Below, in pieces: positions 50,190 to 58,572 of a stretch of DNA of 64,000 bases. Each line of letters opens with the position of its first letter. The first letter of the stretch is position 1. Under the pieces are notes generated by a model. The model searched no databases and was not told where the DNA came from. It saw only the letters and a list, made by a program, of their open reading frames with translations. The DNA comes from Trichomonas vaginalis G3 (taxonomy: Eukaryota > Parabasalia > Trichomonadida > Trichomonadidae), in NCBI RefSeq assembly GCF_026262505.1, contig NC_067206.1:14380205-14444204 (forward strand), in the 5' to 3' direction. Made by a program: the position numbers and the translations under genes.

Positions 50190-50460
50190 CCTGAAAAAGT
50201 GCAAGACTTGTCTTGAATCAGGACAAGACTTGTCTTGAATCAGGACAAGATTTGTCTTGAAAAAATACAAGACTTGTTCTGAAAAAATACAAGACTTGTC
50301 TTGAATCAGGACAATTGTTCTCAAATTTGAGAACTTTACAAGAAAAACTGACTTAAAAAGCCAAGTCTGTTCTGAATCAGGACAAGATTTTGTCTTGAAA
50401 AAATACAAGACTTGTTCTGAAAAAATACAAGACTTTTCTTGATCAGGACAAACTTTACAA
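50190..50460. repeat. CAAGACTTGTCTTG palindrome array
   Basis: About nine units of 24 bp combine (A)CAAGACTTGT(C/T)(T/C)TG with alternating spacers AATCAGGA or AAAAAATA. Each unit is itself palindromic. It separates the Maverick B KilA-N gene from a decayed second copy. Confidence 0.88.
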
Positions 50461-50680
50461 AATGTAAACTTTACATAAACCGTTTCTATCGTACCATGAT
50501 ATTAGTTGACATTGTTAAACTATCTTCATGTAAAGTATGGCGGTTTGAAACCGTCGGGAACCTCTCACTTTTTTACGAAACTTTCCTCACAATTTTTAAA
50601 TTTGTGAAAAACTCACGGTTTGACACGTGTCATATGTCATTTTACTCAGAATTTTTTGAAATTCAGCAAAAATAATTTTT

Positions 50681-50696
50681 AGGTGAAGAGGTGAAG
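50681..50696. repeat. Half GGTGA palindrome
   Basis: AGGTGAAGAGGTGAAG following ATAATTTTT matches the left arm of the palindrome family, but the right arm is replaced by KilA-N copy sequence, suggesting recombination within the palindrome. Confidence 0.7.
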
Positions 50697-51060
50697 CCCA
50701 CATTTGCAACAGCATTTACAAAAGTCTATGTACATACAAACCTTCTCCAAACCAGGAGCCAAATTTCTTGCGATTTCGTACGGAATCTCTACCTCGGTTT
50801 TCGGAGGTAGCAAACATATGAGGAAATTCTTCTAAAAGTTCTTTTGGCTGTTGTTTTCAAACCAATGGTATGCTTGCTTTGTAGAACAGAAGAGCCATTC
50901 AAAATACTTTGCATTTTGGTACATGTCAATCTTTGACCGAACGAATGAGACGTAAACTGTTTGTCTATACTGAACCCACTCGTATTCTTCACTTAATAGC
51001 TTCCATGAACGATAGCATGTGTTGTTGTTACTCTGATGTTGACATATCTGTACCTTATCA
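50681..51060 (-). pseudogene. Decayed second copy of the KilA-N gene
   Basis: On the reverse strand, strings matching the intact gene remain: the start region (ACTCGTATTCTTCACTTA, antisense), the ATTCAAAATACTTTGCAT region and the FVHRLL-coding CTATGTACATA. Upstream GTTGACATA and an A-run cassette mirror those at 49833-49905. The copy is short of the C-terminal domain and broken many times. Confidence 0.65.
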
Positions 51061-52092
51061 TCCGACGATATAAAAAAAAATATTTTATTAAAAAATTACG
51101 TTTTTTCTGATTCACAAAAGAAGACCACAAACGAAATACAAACGACTTCTACATGTATTTTTAGCTCAAGCAACCTTTCGTCACACTATAATTTTATAGC
51201 TGTTAACCCCTCATTCTCAATCCTACTTCAAACGTTCTTTCTTTACCGTGCGAGCAACGCCACCATTACACTTTTCTCTCAAACTTTACAAGTAGTCGTC
51301 TGTTTCAGGCAGCATCTTTCATTATCGCTTAACAAACACAACCTTAACTCTATTGACTGTTTAGAGTCATATCTTTGCAGTCCTATATATAATGTCTTCC
51401 CTATCTTATATCTTTTTGTATTGAAAGTCCTTCCGGTTTCTGAACGATCGTAAAGTAAGCCGTTCACTGCAACGTTCCGATTCGAATGACCATAAGCTTA
51501 TAGCAAGTTAATATCAACAACTCCGGCGTCTAACCATAAACACAAAACTATTGTATAGGACTTTTGTCTATAAGATATCTGTTCTTGTCTCACATAGGAA
51601 TCTTCACCGATATCATAAGCTTCAGGATTCTTTTGTCAAATTTTCTGAGTAGAAGCATTTCTAACCCAGATCGTGGGATGTTTCTTTTCAGATAGTGTTA
51701 AAATGCTGACAAAGAATATGTTGTTGCTATTTCTTGAGTATCTTACGTTTAAATCACCAATTTCTAAACCACTTTGGTCTCATTTCATCTCTTTTAACTG
51801 TTTCATACTTCCAGTGTTTGTCTTTTCCATGTATCTACATTACAAATAAAAAATAATATTTTAAAAAACTAGTCGTAATATTTTTTTCTGTCTTAAGGAA
51901 ATTTCATGATTTCATACGGAATATCAATTTAAAATATATTTAGGCGACCAGGTCACTCGGTTTTAAATGAACTTCTCTGAAAAAGTGTTGACAACATGAC
52001 ATTTTGACAACAACACAGAAATTATACTTCTTCGTAAATGTTTTGTCAAGACTTCTTCGTAATGAGCAGTAAAAGACCCAAAATATATTTTT

Positions 52093-52129
52093 AGGGTAGA
52101 AGGGTAGTATCTACCCGTTTTTTACCCTG
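52093..52129. repeat. GGGTA-variant intergenic palindrome (Maverick B, copy 1)
   Basis: AGGGTAGAAGGGTAGTAT is followed by CTACCCGTTTTTTACCC. The layout is that of the GGTGA family but each arm uses GGGTA/TACCC instead, so the changes are paired. Confidence 0.85.
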
Positions 52130-52241
52130 TTTCTACGCCCATAATCGTCCCCTAGCTTACTTGAGAACAAAGTCATTGATGTTCCATTATGTCATCTTTT
52201 ACTCAGAATTTTGTGCTGAATCAGCAAAAATATATTTTTAG

Positions 52242-52281
52242 GGTAGAAAGGGTATTATCTTACCCCAGTTCTATCTACCCT
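52242..52281. repeat. GGGTA-variant intergenic palindrome (Maverick B, copy 2)
   Basis: AGGGTAGAAAGGGTATTATC is followed by TTACCCCAGTTCTATCTACC. Less perfect than the neighbouring copy. Preceded by the same CAGCAAAAATATATTTTTAG string that precedes the copy at 52093. Confidence 0.75.
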
Positions 52282-52619
52282 CACATTATCTACCATAAAG
52301 TTTTTACAAGCGTTATTACATTGGCCGATATATGTTGTGATGGTTCATGACTTTAAACAGTTTTGTAGCTTCTTATTTCTTCTCTCACGAAGGTATCAAA
52401 AATTTTAACTATGACGCGAAGGTTTCTTTATATTTTCTTTTTGACATCTGATAAGAAGGAATCGTTAGCGTGGATAGTTTTTGTGTTTTCAGAACATGTC
52501 AACATGTCCATTTTATCTTCTGCTGGTTCTCTACTTCTTTCTTTAGTTCAGTATGGTCTTTTCTTCATTTTCTATCTCTTTTGACGAAGTAGTTATATTT
52601 CCTCATTGCTGCTTTTACA

Positions 52620-53085
52620 TTTTAGAACATTGTGATGTTTTCATTTTTGCGTTTATATCTTAAAGGTTCGACCAGATGTAATTTGACTTCTAACTTCACG
52701 ATACTTTTCATATGCATATCTTGTTCTTTCCATGGGAGCATGACCATCCTCTGCACTACCTTTTTTCCTTCTCAAAGGATGCAATTGTTCGTCATGTTTC
52801 CAGTAGAATCTGGCAAAGCCGTCGTGTCCTTCAACTTGAGGTTCACTAACATCGAAAGGCATGTCCATAAGACGTTCTTCTTCTAACCTCTCTAGTCTGT
52901 TTGGATAATTGCACGTGCTGTTTCCAAATCCATTTCGTAGCGAAGACCAGCCAGTTTGTCATAGACTTTTATGGGTCTTCCCTTCCTATATTTAAACTTC
53001 TTCGAAACTCTCCAACCATATCTTTGAACTCTGCTTTTATTCTAGCAGACTTTCTATCCATTCTATATGGGGGCATTTTTATAAA
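52620..53085 (-). pseudogene. Maverick B hypothetical gene region, broken
   Basis: Reverse-strand coding segments with protein character: MDRKSARIKAEFKDMVGEF near the start and MDMPFDVSEPQVEGHDGFAR with RYAYEKYREVRSQITSGRT further on. It begins 3' of a T-run/A-run start context at 53085. I do not recognise a capsid protein signature, although its position (before the small virion-like proteins) would suit a structural protein. Broken fossil. Confidence 0.45.
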
Positions 53086-53271
53086 AATAAAAAAATATTT
53101 TTTCTTTACTTTACATAACCGCCTGCTGCCATAAGTCTTTGACGCCAACCCATACCAGCTAATGAAGGTTGACTTGGTTTAGTTTGGAAACTAAACTTTG
53201 GTTTTGGTTTATCTTCAGTTTTTGGTTTTCTTCTTCTATCGGTTTTTCGTCACTTTTCGGTTCCTCTGACT

Positions 53272-53688
53272 TTACTTCACTGCAGGAACAGTTGTGTCGT
53301 CAACATCTTCATAAATATCATATGCCATTTGTTTTTGTTTTCCTTTCAACTTTTTGTGTTTGTTGTAAAGTTTAGAATATTTCGACTCTAAGTCAATGAG
53401 ATGTTCTATAATGAACTGTTGGTCAGTGAAGTAAACTTTTCCATCTGTTGTCTCGAAAGCTCCTTCAGACTTCAATATTTTATTTGTGAGAGTCTGTTTC
53501 TTTTTTGAGATACTAGCCGTTCCATTTCTATGAAAAGTGACTTTATAGTTAGGGTTTGTATTTCCAGACCTGGCACTTTCTATTATTGAATTTTTCTCTT
53601 CATCTGTAAGTTCTTTGACAGGTTTTGACAATGGTTCTGAACTTTTTGTTTGTGGTGTCAAATCTACCGTTTCAACTTCTTCGGTCAT
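53272..53688 (-). CDS. Maverick B Lys/Glu-rich hypothetical protein, 138 aa
   Basis: Starts ATG at 53688 after TTTTTTACTGAGATGAA, the same start context as the 50-aa gene upstream. The N-terminus is Thr/Glu-rich, a middle segment looks like beta strands (NYKVTFHRNGTASISKKKQ), and a long helix follows (LIDLESKYSKLYNKHKKLKG). No family recognised; possible scaffold or capsid-associated protein. Confidence 0.6.
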   Translation of the reverse strand: MTEEVETVDLTPQTKSSEPLSKPVKELTDEEKNSIIESARSGNTNPNYKVTFHRNGTASISKKKQTLTNKILKSEGAFETTDGKVYFTDQQFIIEHLIDLESKYSKLYNKHKKLKGKQKQMAYDIYEDVDDTTVPAVK

Positions 53689-53707
53689 TTCATCTCAGTA
53701 AAAAATT

Positions 53708-53860
53708 TTAGTTTGGTTTGTTTTCAACTGGTTGTTGTTGTTTTTTAAGTCGGTCTAAAACTTCCTGAGGTATAGGAAGAACTTGACAAACACGTTGTGT
53801 AACTGCTGGAAGTCGACAAATCCATCTTGAACCCATTTGTCTCAATGCTGTATTGTTCAT
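53708..53860 (-). CDS. Maverick B small protein, 50 aa
   Basis: A 50-codon frame (MNNTALRQMGSRWICRLPAV to QQQPVENKPN) from ATG at 53860 to TAA. Support comes from its start context TTTTTTACTGAGATGAA, identical to that of the next gene (53688), from tight packing with both neighbours (19 bp on each side), and from non-AT-rich amino-acid composition. The function is unknown. Confidence 0.6.
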   Translation of the reverse strand: MNNTALRQMGSRWICRLPAVTQRVCQVLPIPQEVLDRLKKQQQPVENKPN

Positions 53861-53879
53861 TTCATCTCAGTAAAAAACT

Positions 53880-54281
53880 TTACATTCCCCACGTTTGAGG
53901 CGGTTGAGGTTGGTTATTGTTTACCCACTGTTGTGCATGGTTATATCCTCTGTTAAAGAATCTTTCACCTTGGTCCATATAGTGTCCTGCTTGGTTATAG
54001 TAGTCATTTGCTTTGTTATAATAGTTTCCTGCTTGTCTTCCTACATTGTCCATCCATCCTTGAACTTTTCCTCTTGTTTCAGGATTTGGAATAAGATTTG
54101 TTGCATCTCGTGCTACATCCCAACCTTTCTGTACAGTTTGTATAATAGGTTGTGCTTTCTCTTTAAGTATACCTAATGTACTCAAAATCTTCCTTCCAAC
54201 TCCAAATACACCTCTGGCTATTGTTCCCACTGCGGGCAAAAATCTGGATGCAACTCCTGCTAATGCGCCAAATAAACCCAT
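53880..54281 (-). CDS. Amphipathic Gly/Ala-rich small protein, virion-component candidate, 133 aa
   Basis: The N-terminus (MGLFGALAGVASRFLPAVGT) is a hydrophobic/Gly amphipathic stretch resembling membrane-active N-termini of adenovirus protein VI-like and other capsid-internal proteins. The C-terminus is Asn/Tyr/Gln-rich with repeated YYNKANDYYNQAGHYMDQG units. Head-to-head with the integrase, 17 bp apart. Role inferred from shape only. Confidence 0.55.
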   Translation of the reverse strand: MGLFGALAGVASRFLPAVGTIARGVFGVGRKILSTLGILKEKAQPIIQTVQKGWDVARDATNLIPNPETRGKVQGWMDNVGRQAGNYYNKANDYYNQAGHYMDQGERFFNRGYNHAQQWVNNNQPQPPQTWGM

Positions 54282-54298
54282 TTCTTATAGGGTAAAAA
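54282..54298. promoter_or_regulatory. 17-bp bidirectional start region
   Basis: TTCTTATAGGGTAAAAA is the full spacer between the ATG at 54281 (reverse) and the ATG at 54299 (forward integrase). Read on the reverse strand it gives TTTTTACCCTATAAGAA-ATG, so each side has an A/T-run next to its start. Confidence 0.6.
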
Positions 54299-55255
54299 AT
54301 GACGAATCCAAACAAGGACCCCTATGTTTCTAAAGCGACAAAGAAAGCACTCATGATAAAAATCTTTAGTTCAACACCAAATGCTTGGTTTATGGATATC
54401 TTGGAAAACATTCCGAGGTATAGAGAAGATGGACCACCATACTGGCTAATATTTGTCGGTCAAAACACAAGATACTGTGAAGCCATACCATTAGTCCAAA
54501 AATATTTTAGATATCTTGCAGCTTTGACAATATTCGTTGACAAATACCATCCAACAAAACTGACATCTGACTGTGAAAGTTCTTTCAAATCAGATGATGT
54601 AAAAAACTATCTGCGTTCAAAAAATGTAAACCAATATTTCATTGTCGACCAAAACCATTCTGCTCTTGGTGTCATTGACGGTTGTATAAAAATGTTAAGA
54701 GACTTAAACCAACCACAAGGTGGTGAAGCAAATGAAATGTCATATGACGACAAATATAGACACTTCTCCATGGCAAAGATGAGACAAGTTTTAAATATTT
54801 ACAATAGCCGTAAACAAAAAGGTTTGGGAAACCACTCCCCCGAAGAAATGAAAAACAACCCTGACTTAGAGAAAGACTATATATTTAATAATTTAGTCAA
54901 AAGAGACAAACAAGAAAGAATGCCGGGCTTCAAACTTCAGAAAGGTGACAAAGTAAAAATAGAAATACCTAAACGCGACCCATATGAAAATACTATTGAC
55001 TATGACAACAATGGGAACCCGACAGGTACTCACATTCGTGTTCGTAAAAATAGAAGAAAGTATACAAGAGAATATTATGAAGTTTTAGGCAAACATGGCA
55101 AAATGTACAGACTGCAAGCAGAAGATAAAACTACTATTGTCAGACCTCGTTTCAAACTTGTCAAAGTTCAAGGTGGTATACTTTCAAAGACAGTTCCTAA
55201 CAAATATAAGACAACTCCTGACGAATATGCTAAAGAAGTTGAAAATGACGACTAA
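54299..55255 (+). CDS. Maverick B retroviral-like integrase, 318 aa
   Basis: Polinton-type integrase with rve core: YWLIFVGQNTRYCEAIPLVQ, then PTKLTSDCESSFKS, VDQNHSALGVIDGCIKMLRD and NIYNSRKQKGLGNHSPEEM. A basic C-terminal region follows (IRVRKNRRKYTREYYEVLG). It would join the element ends to host DNA. It looks whole here, corresponds to 27207-28286 in Maverick A, and overlaps the convergent fibre gene by 4 bp. Confidence 0.85.
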   Translation: MTNPNKDPYVSKATKKALMIKIFSSTPNAWFMDILENIPRYREDGPPYWLIFVGQNTRYCEAIPLVQKYFRYLAALTIFVDKYHPTKLTSDCESSFKSDDVKNYLRSKNVNQYFIVDQNHSALGVIDGCIKMLRDLNQPQGGEANEMSYDDKYRHFSMAKMRQVLNIYNSRKQKGLGNHSPEEMKNNPDLEKDYIFNNLVKRDKQERMPGFKLQKGDKVKIEIPKRDPYENTIDYDNNGNPTGTHIRVRKNRRKYTREYYEVLGKHGKMYRLQAEDKTTIVRPRFKLVKVQGGILSKTVPNKYKTTPDEYAKEVENDD

Positions 55256-56259
55256 GCAATTCTATACCATGCGTAAACTGTCATGTAAGGTGGCATGTAT
55301 TCTTTACTTTGTCCCGTTGTTTGCGTATATCCTGAAACGAAATGTGTATGGTTTCCTTCTCCCTGAGTGTCACTCCAGTAACAATTTATAGCAAACTTAA
55401 CGTCGTCTTTAACATCATATCCTTTACCTTTTGTCATTCCTGACCAATCCCAATATCTATGCTTATGCCAACCTGCTTGAGATGTACTTAAATCTATGTA
55501 GTGACTGTGTGCAGGTAAATTTTCACCTGAAATCGTTTTACTTCCACCTGTTTCCTTTGAAGAGTTTGCACAATACAAAAACCTGTCGACTATTTGTTCC
55601 CATGCACCAACACCAAACATTACTTGAGGACCTCTTGCTTCCATAGATGTATAAATAGAACCTACTGGGTTCATTAAATCAAACATATGAGACATTATAG
55701 GATTGTCTCTTTTGAACTTAAAATATAGTGCAACTATTTCAGGTTTCTTCTGGTTTGTGTCAGAATATTTTTTATAATATAATCTTATGTTTTCAGGGTA
55801 GGTAAAATCTTGACTATAATATTTATTTCTGTCATCTTCATAATAGTATACTATTCTCGTTTTTTCTATTGCATTATATCTTTTATATCTATAATAATCT
55901 AAATATAATGTTAGCTTTTGTTCATCTACATGTGGTGTTCTGACGTCATCTCCATAGTCATAATAATATGGTGCTGGAGCTGGGTCAGGCAATGTCATAT
56001 CTGTCATTTCAAAAACTCTTAAATATTTCTTTTGTTCGTCTCCATATAAGTTTAAGTAGCAGTTGTTGTCTAATGGAACTTTAACTTGTGTACCATCATT
56101 CTTTTTATAGCTTACATACATTTCATTGTTATTTTTCGGAATGAGTTTATACCGTGTACCATTTTCTAAGGACTGTACAAACTGCCATCTAAAATATTTA
56201 TTTTCTTCATTGACAGAAAAGTCACCAACAATAGTTTCAATATTTTTTGTTCCTATCAA
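55252..56259 (-). CDS. Tail-fibre-like protein with tail-collar domain (Maverick B), 335 aa
   Basis: The N-terminal 200 residues are beta-rich (YVSYKKNDGTQVKVPLDNNC, YLRVFEMTDMTLPDPAPAPY). The C-terminus is the collar domain: LMNPVGSIYTSMEARGPQ, FGVGAWEQIVDRFLYCANSS, NLPAHSHYI, GEGNHTHFV and MPPYMTVYAWYRIA, matching Maverick A. Predicted virion fibre tip. The shaft-like gene piece at 56428-56925 lies just upstream in the same direction. Confidence 0.8.
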   Translation of the reverse strand: MIGTKNIETIVGDFSVNEENKYFRWQFVQSLENGTRYKLIPKNNNEMYVSYKKNDGTQVKVPLDNNCYLNLYGDEQKKYLRVFEMTDMTLPDPAPAPYYYDYGDDVRTPHVDEQKLTLYLDYYRYKRYNAIEKTRIVYYYEDDRNKYYSQDFTYPENIRLYYKKYSDTNQKKPEIVALYFKFKRDNPIMSHMFDLMNPVGSIYTSMEARGPQVMFGVGAWEQIVDRFLYCANSSKETGGSKTISGENLPAHSHYIDLSTSQAGWHKHRYWDWSGMTKGKGYDVKDDVKFAINCYWSDTQGEGNHTHFVSGYTQTTGQSKEYMPPYMTVYAWYRIA

Positions 56260-56427
56260 ACTTTGGTATATTTCATTGACATATGTTTTATCTGCTTTAT
56301 TTTCAAGGCTAACGTTTAAGTCTGTTATTTCAGAAGATGTATGTGTATGTCCAACGCACTTTTCCTGTTTAAGGTTTCTTGTAAGTTTGTAATATTTGCA
56401 ATGGTATGTGTATGTCCAACGGCACTT
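56260..56427 (-). repeat. Duplicated fibre-repeat coding sequence
   Basis: A segment including TGTATGTGTCCAACG and CCTGTTTAAGGTTTCTTGTAAG is present twice (around 56340-56395 and 56400-56455). It encodes the HTHT-type fibre repeat on the reverse strand and lies between the two fibre frames. Confidence 0.6.
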
Positions 56428-56925
56428 TTACTGTTTAAGGTTTCTTGTAAGTAAGTCTGTTATTTCAGATATAGAATGTGTATGAGTCTTTTTAGAATAT
56501 TCGTTTTCAGCTCTCGTCACTTCACTTGACATTTTATTGTCAACATATGTTTTGTCTGCTAGTTCAGGATGAGTATGTTCTTTTGTTGCATAAGCTTTGT
56601 TAGCTCTTTCTTCTTCTTTTGCTATTGCATCGTCTACATATTCTTTGTCAGCTTTGTTGTCAACATCTGTTTTCAAAAGAAGTTCATTTATAGGTTTCTC
56701 GTTTAAAGTTCCTTTTGTTGGATTTATACAGACAGTATGGTTCTTATTGTCTTGAAACAGAAACTCATCTGTCATTGGGTTTAATGTCAGTTTTAAGTTT
56801 CCTTCTTTCAATGACTCAGATATCTTAGAATAGTTTGAAAAGTTTGTTGTGTTCTTATTTAGAGCTTGCATAATGAGTTGTCGGTTGTGTTGTATTTCTC
56901 TCATGGAAGCAATATCTTTCGACAT
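56428..56925 (-). CDS. Fibre shaft-like protein (Maverick B), 165 aa
   Basis: Begins MSKDIASMREIQHNRQLIMQ and continues into repeated NKADKEYVDDAIAKEEERAN, HTHPELADKTYVDNKMSSEV and HTHSISEITDL units, the same KADK/HTH motif as the Maverick A fibre. In phage fibres such repeats form the trimeric shaft. It starts 18 bp from a divergent structural gene. Confidence 0.7.
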   Translation of the reverse strand: MSKDIASMREIQHNRQLIMQALNKNTTNFSNYSKISESLKEGNLKLTLNPMTDEFLFQDNKNHTVCINPTKGTLNEKPINELLLKTDVDNKADKEYVDDAIAKEEERANKAYATKEHTHPELADKTYVDNKMSSEVTRAENEYSKKTHTHSISEITDLLTRNLKQ

Positions 56926-56943
56926 TTTTATTCTAGATAAAAT
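56926..56943. promoter_or_regulatory. 18-bp bidirectional, near-palindromic start region
   Basis: TTTTATTCTAGATAAAAT separates the ATG at 56925 (reverse) and the ATG at 56944 (forward). It is palindromic about CTAG apart from one extra T, so both genes see nearly the same upstream sequence. Confidence 0.6.
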
Positions 56944-57791
56944 ATGCTTTCAATAGAAAAAGAAAATTCAAGAGTTGCTACAACTAAACCATTAGATGAA
57001 CTTTTTACTAATGTCGGTCAAAAGTTTGAGACAGAGACCGTAAAGCATGAAGGCTATCGTTTTGACTACCCATTAAGATGGTTAAGAGACCCATCCGTCA
57101 CAAAAGCTATTGGCTTTCGTAGAATGAAGTTCATTTCAGAAGCCATACATGGTTTCCCATTTACGGTCGGTTTGAAGTTAGATACTATAACAAAGAAAAA
57201 CGTATGTATGAGAAATTTGAACAGGGAAAACTTTTACAAGTTAGTTTGCTTGTAAACTTAGAAACAACTCTTCAAGCTTTTCAAGAAAAAATAAACGATA
57301 TCTATATCGAATATGCAAACCAGTATAACATTGACGAAGGAGAATACCATCTCGATATTATTTATGACAGGAAAAATGCAACTGTTAAAATCAATAAAAT
57401 AGAAGACCTTGGAGAAAACGTTTATATTTCTACAAAATATAACAACTTGGCATGGTATAGATTTCTGAGGATGTTAAATCAGCCTGCAGCATATCCAGTA
57501 CACCCAGACTTTTATGAAGTCGAAAACCCTAATGGAACATATGAAAATGTTTTCGACCAAGATGCTATTATTGTTCATGCTTCATTTTCTGGCGCCCAAA
57601 ACTCTTTCTTATGCTTGGCAAATGACTTTTACGAAAAACCTACAAAGTTATACGAACCACCAAGTGGAAGTATTTCAGACTTTCAAGTATGGTTTACTAC
57701 AGATGGAAGAAAAAGAATAATTCCATTATACCATGCGTTTTACTTAGAACTTAGTTTCATATACAACTACTATCGAACGGTAAAAATATAA
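56944..57791 (+). pseudogene. Maverick B structural-protein candidate region, broken
   Basis: Homologous to 20302-21183: near the start HEGYRFDYPLRWLRDPSVTK, later DLGENVYISTKYNNLAWYRF and near the end FYLELSFIYNYYRTVKI. Beta-rich with a long middle portion (HPDFYEVENPNGTYENVFDQ). Its presence in both elements, size and position suggest a capsid or vertex protein; this is inference. It looks broken in one place. Confidence 0.5.
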
Positions 57792-58037
57792 TTTTTTAAT
57801 ACGGTTGAGGTGTTGGATTTGGTTGCCAACTAGACTGTGGTGCAGGTTCAGGCTATTGTATAACAGGAGCTTGCTCTTCTGGTTCAGGGTCTTTAGGTAT
57901 AATACCAAAAACTGACCTACTCTTTTACCAATATTTTTGACACCGTTCCATACTCCTCTTCCGACAGATTTTATTCCATTCCATATACCTCTTCCAACAT
58001 TTCGAAAGAAGTTTCCTATCTTACTGAAGAAACCCAT
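57744..58037 (-). CDS. Amphipathic Gly/Trp-rich small protein, virion-component candidate
   Basis: The N-terminal region, MGFFSKIGNFFRNVGRGIWN followed by GIKSVGRGVWNGVKNIGKRV, consists of repeated Gly-hydrophobic-basic units that would form a membrane-active amphipathic helix, as in internal capsid proteins of adenovirus-like and virophage-like viruses. The start context is TTTTTACACGTAGTAA-ATG. The distal part overlaps the convergent gene and is of uncertain reading. A fossil region. Confidence 0.55.
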   Translation of the reverse strand: MGFFSKIGNFFRNVGRGIWNGIKSVGRGVWNGVKNIGKRVGQFLVLYLKTLNQKSKLLLYNSLNLHHSLVGNQIQHLNRIKKLYFYRSIVVVYETKF

Positions 58038-58054
58038 TTACTACGTGTAAAAAT

Positions 58055-58417
58055 CTAATGTCCGCCTAGTCTCTTACGTTTCCTGTTGAGTTCCATAGCA
58101 TTCTTTAACTGGAGCTCATACATTCTGTTTCTCCTCTGGTAGAAAACATATTCTGGGTCAACTCCTGTGTTCGCGTCATCTGCATAAAGTTGTTTATATC
58201 CCACTTCAGGGTTTGTATAAAACTCTTTCCATCTCATATTTGCATACCATGGTGGCAAACCTAACGCAGCGTCATTTGACATGGCAGTTTGCATTTGTAC
58301 ATCTGTTGGCACTTGACCATAGTTTGCCATTGCAGTTTGTATTCTAACTTCATTTGGAATATTCTCTGGGTTTGGTTGTCCAGGTTGCTGTGCATTCGCT
58401 AAGTTCTGTGCGTCCAT
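58055..58417 (-). CDS. Maverick B hypothetical protein, 120 aa
   Basis: Complete frame (MDAQNLANAQQPGQPNPENI to KNAMELNRKRKRLGGH) with a Gln/Asn/Pro-rich start, two related VRIQTAMANYGQVP and VQMQTAMSNDAALG units, and a basic RKRKRLGGH end. ATG at 58417 follows TTTTTATCTAATATTAA. Position in the structural cluster suggests a virion or core protein. No family recognised. Confidence 0.6.
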   Translation of the reverse strand: MDAQNLANAQQPGQPNPENIPNEVRIQTAMANYGQVPTDVQMQTAMSNDAALGLPPWYANMRWKEFYTNPEVGYKQLYADDANTGVDPEYVFYQRRNRMYELQLKNAMELNRKRKRLGGH

Positions 58418-58440
58418 TTAATATTAGATAAAAATATCTC

Positions 58441-58572
58441 TTACGAGTACATATACTGAACATTTGCAGGCATTGGTTCATCTTCATATTCTCTGTACTT
58501 TTCTGCCACGTCAAAGAAATAAATGACACAATGGAAAAAACCTAAAACAAGTAGTCCGATTTCAAACCACAT
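58441..58572 (-). CDS. Maverick B small membrane protein, 43 aa
   Basis: A 43-codon frame starts at ATG 58572 (MWFEIGLLVLGFFHCVIYFF, one predicted transmembrane helix) and ends with an acidic tail (AEKYREYEDEPMPANVQYMY). The context TTTTATTAGTAAGTAA precedes the ATG, in line with neighbours, and 23 bp separate it from the next gene. It overlaps the end of the methylase by about 30 bp. Confidence 0.6.
   Translation of the reverse strand: MWFEIGLLVLGFFHCVIYFFDVAEKYREYEDEPMPANVQYMYS

Larger units (their letters stand above)
51061..52600. other. Gene-poor Maverick B stretch with palindromes
   Basis: Short decayed frames only. Contains a decayed promoter-like cassette (about 51845-51910), a TTCGTAAATGTTTTGTCAAG repeat near 52030 that recurs inverted at 59540-59790, and two palindromes at 52093 and 52242. 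Confidence 0.5.

Noticed and set aside
50190-50460. CRISPR-like array
   Set aside because: Units are palindromic with only two alternating short spacers and no unique spacers or cas genes; the host is eukaryotic.
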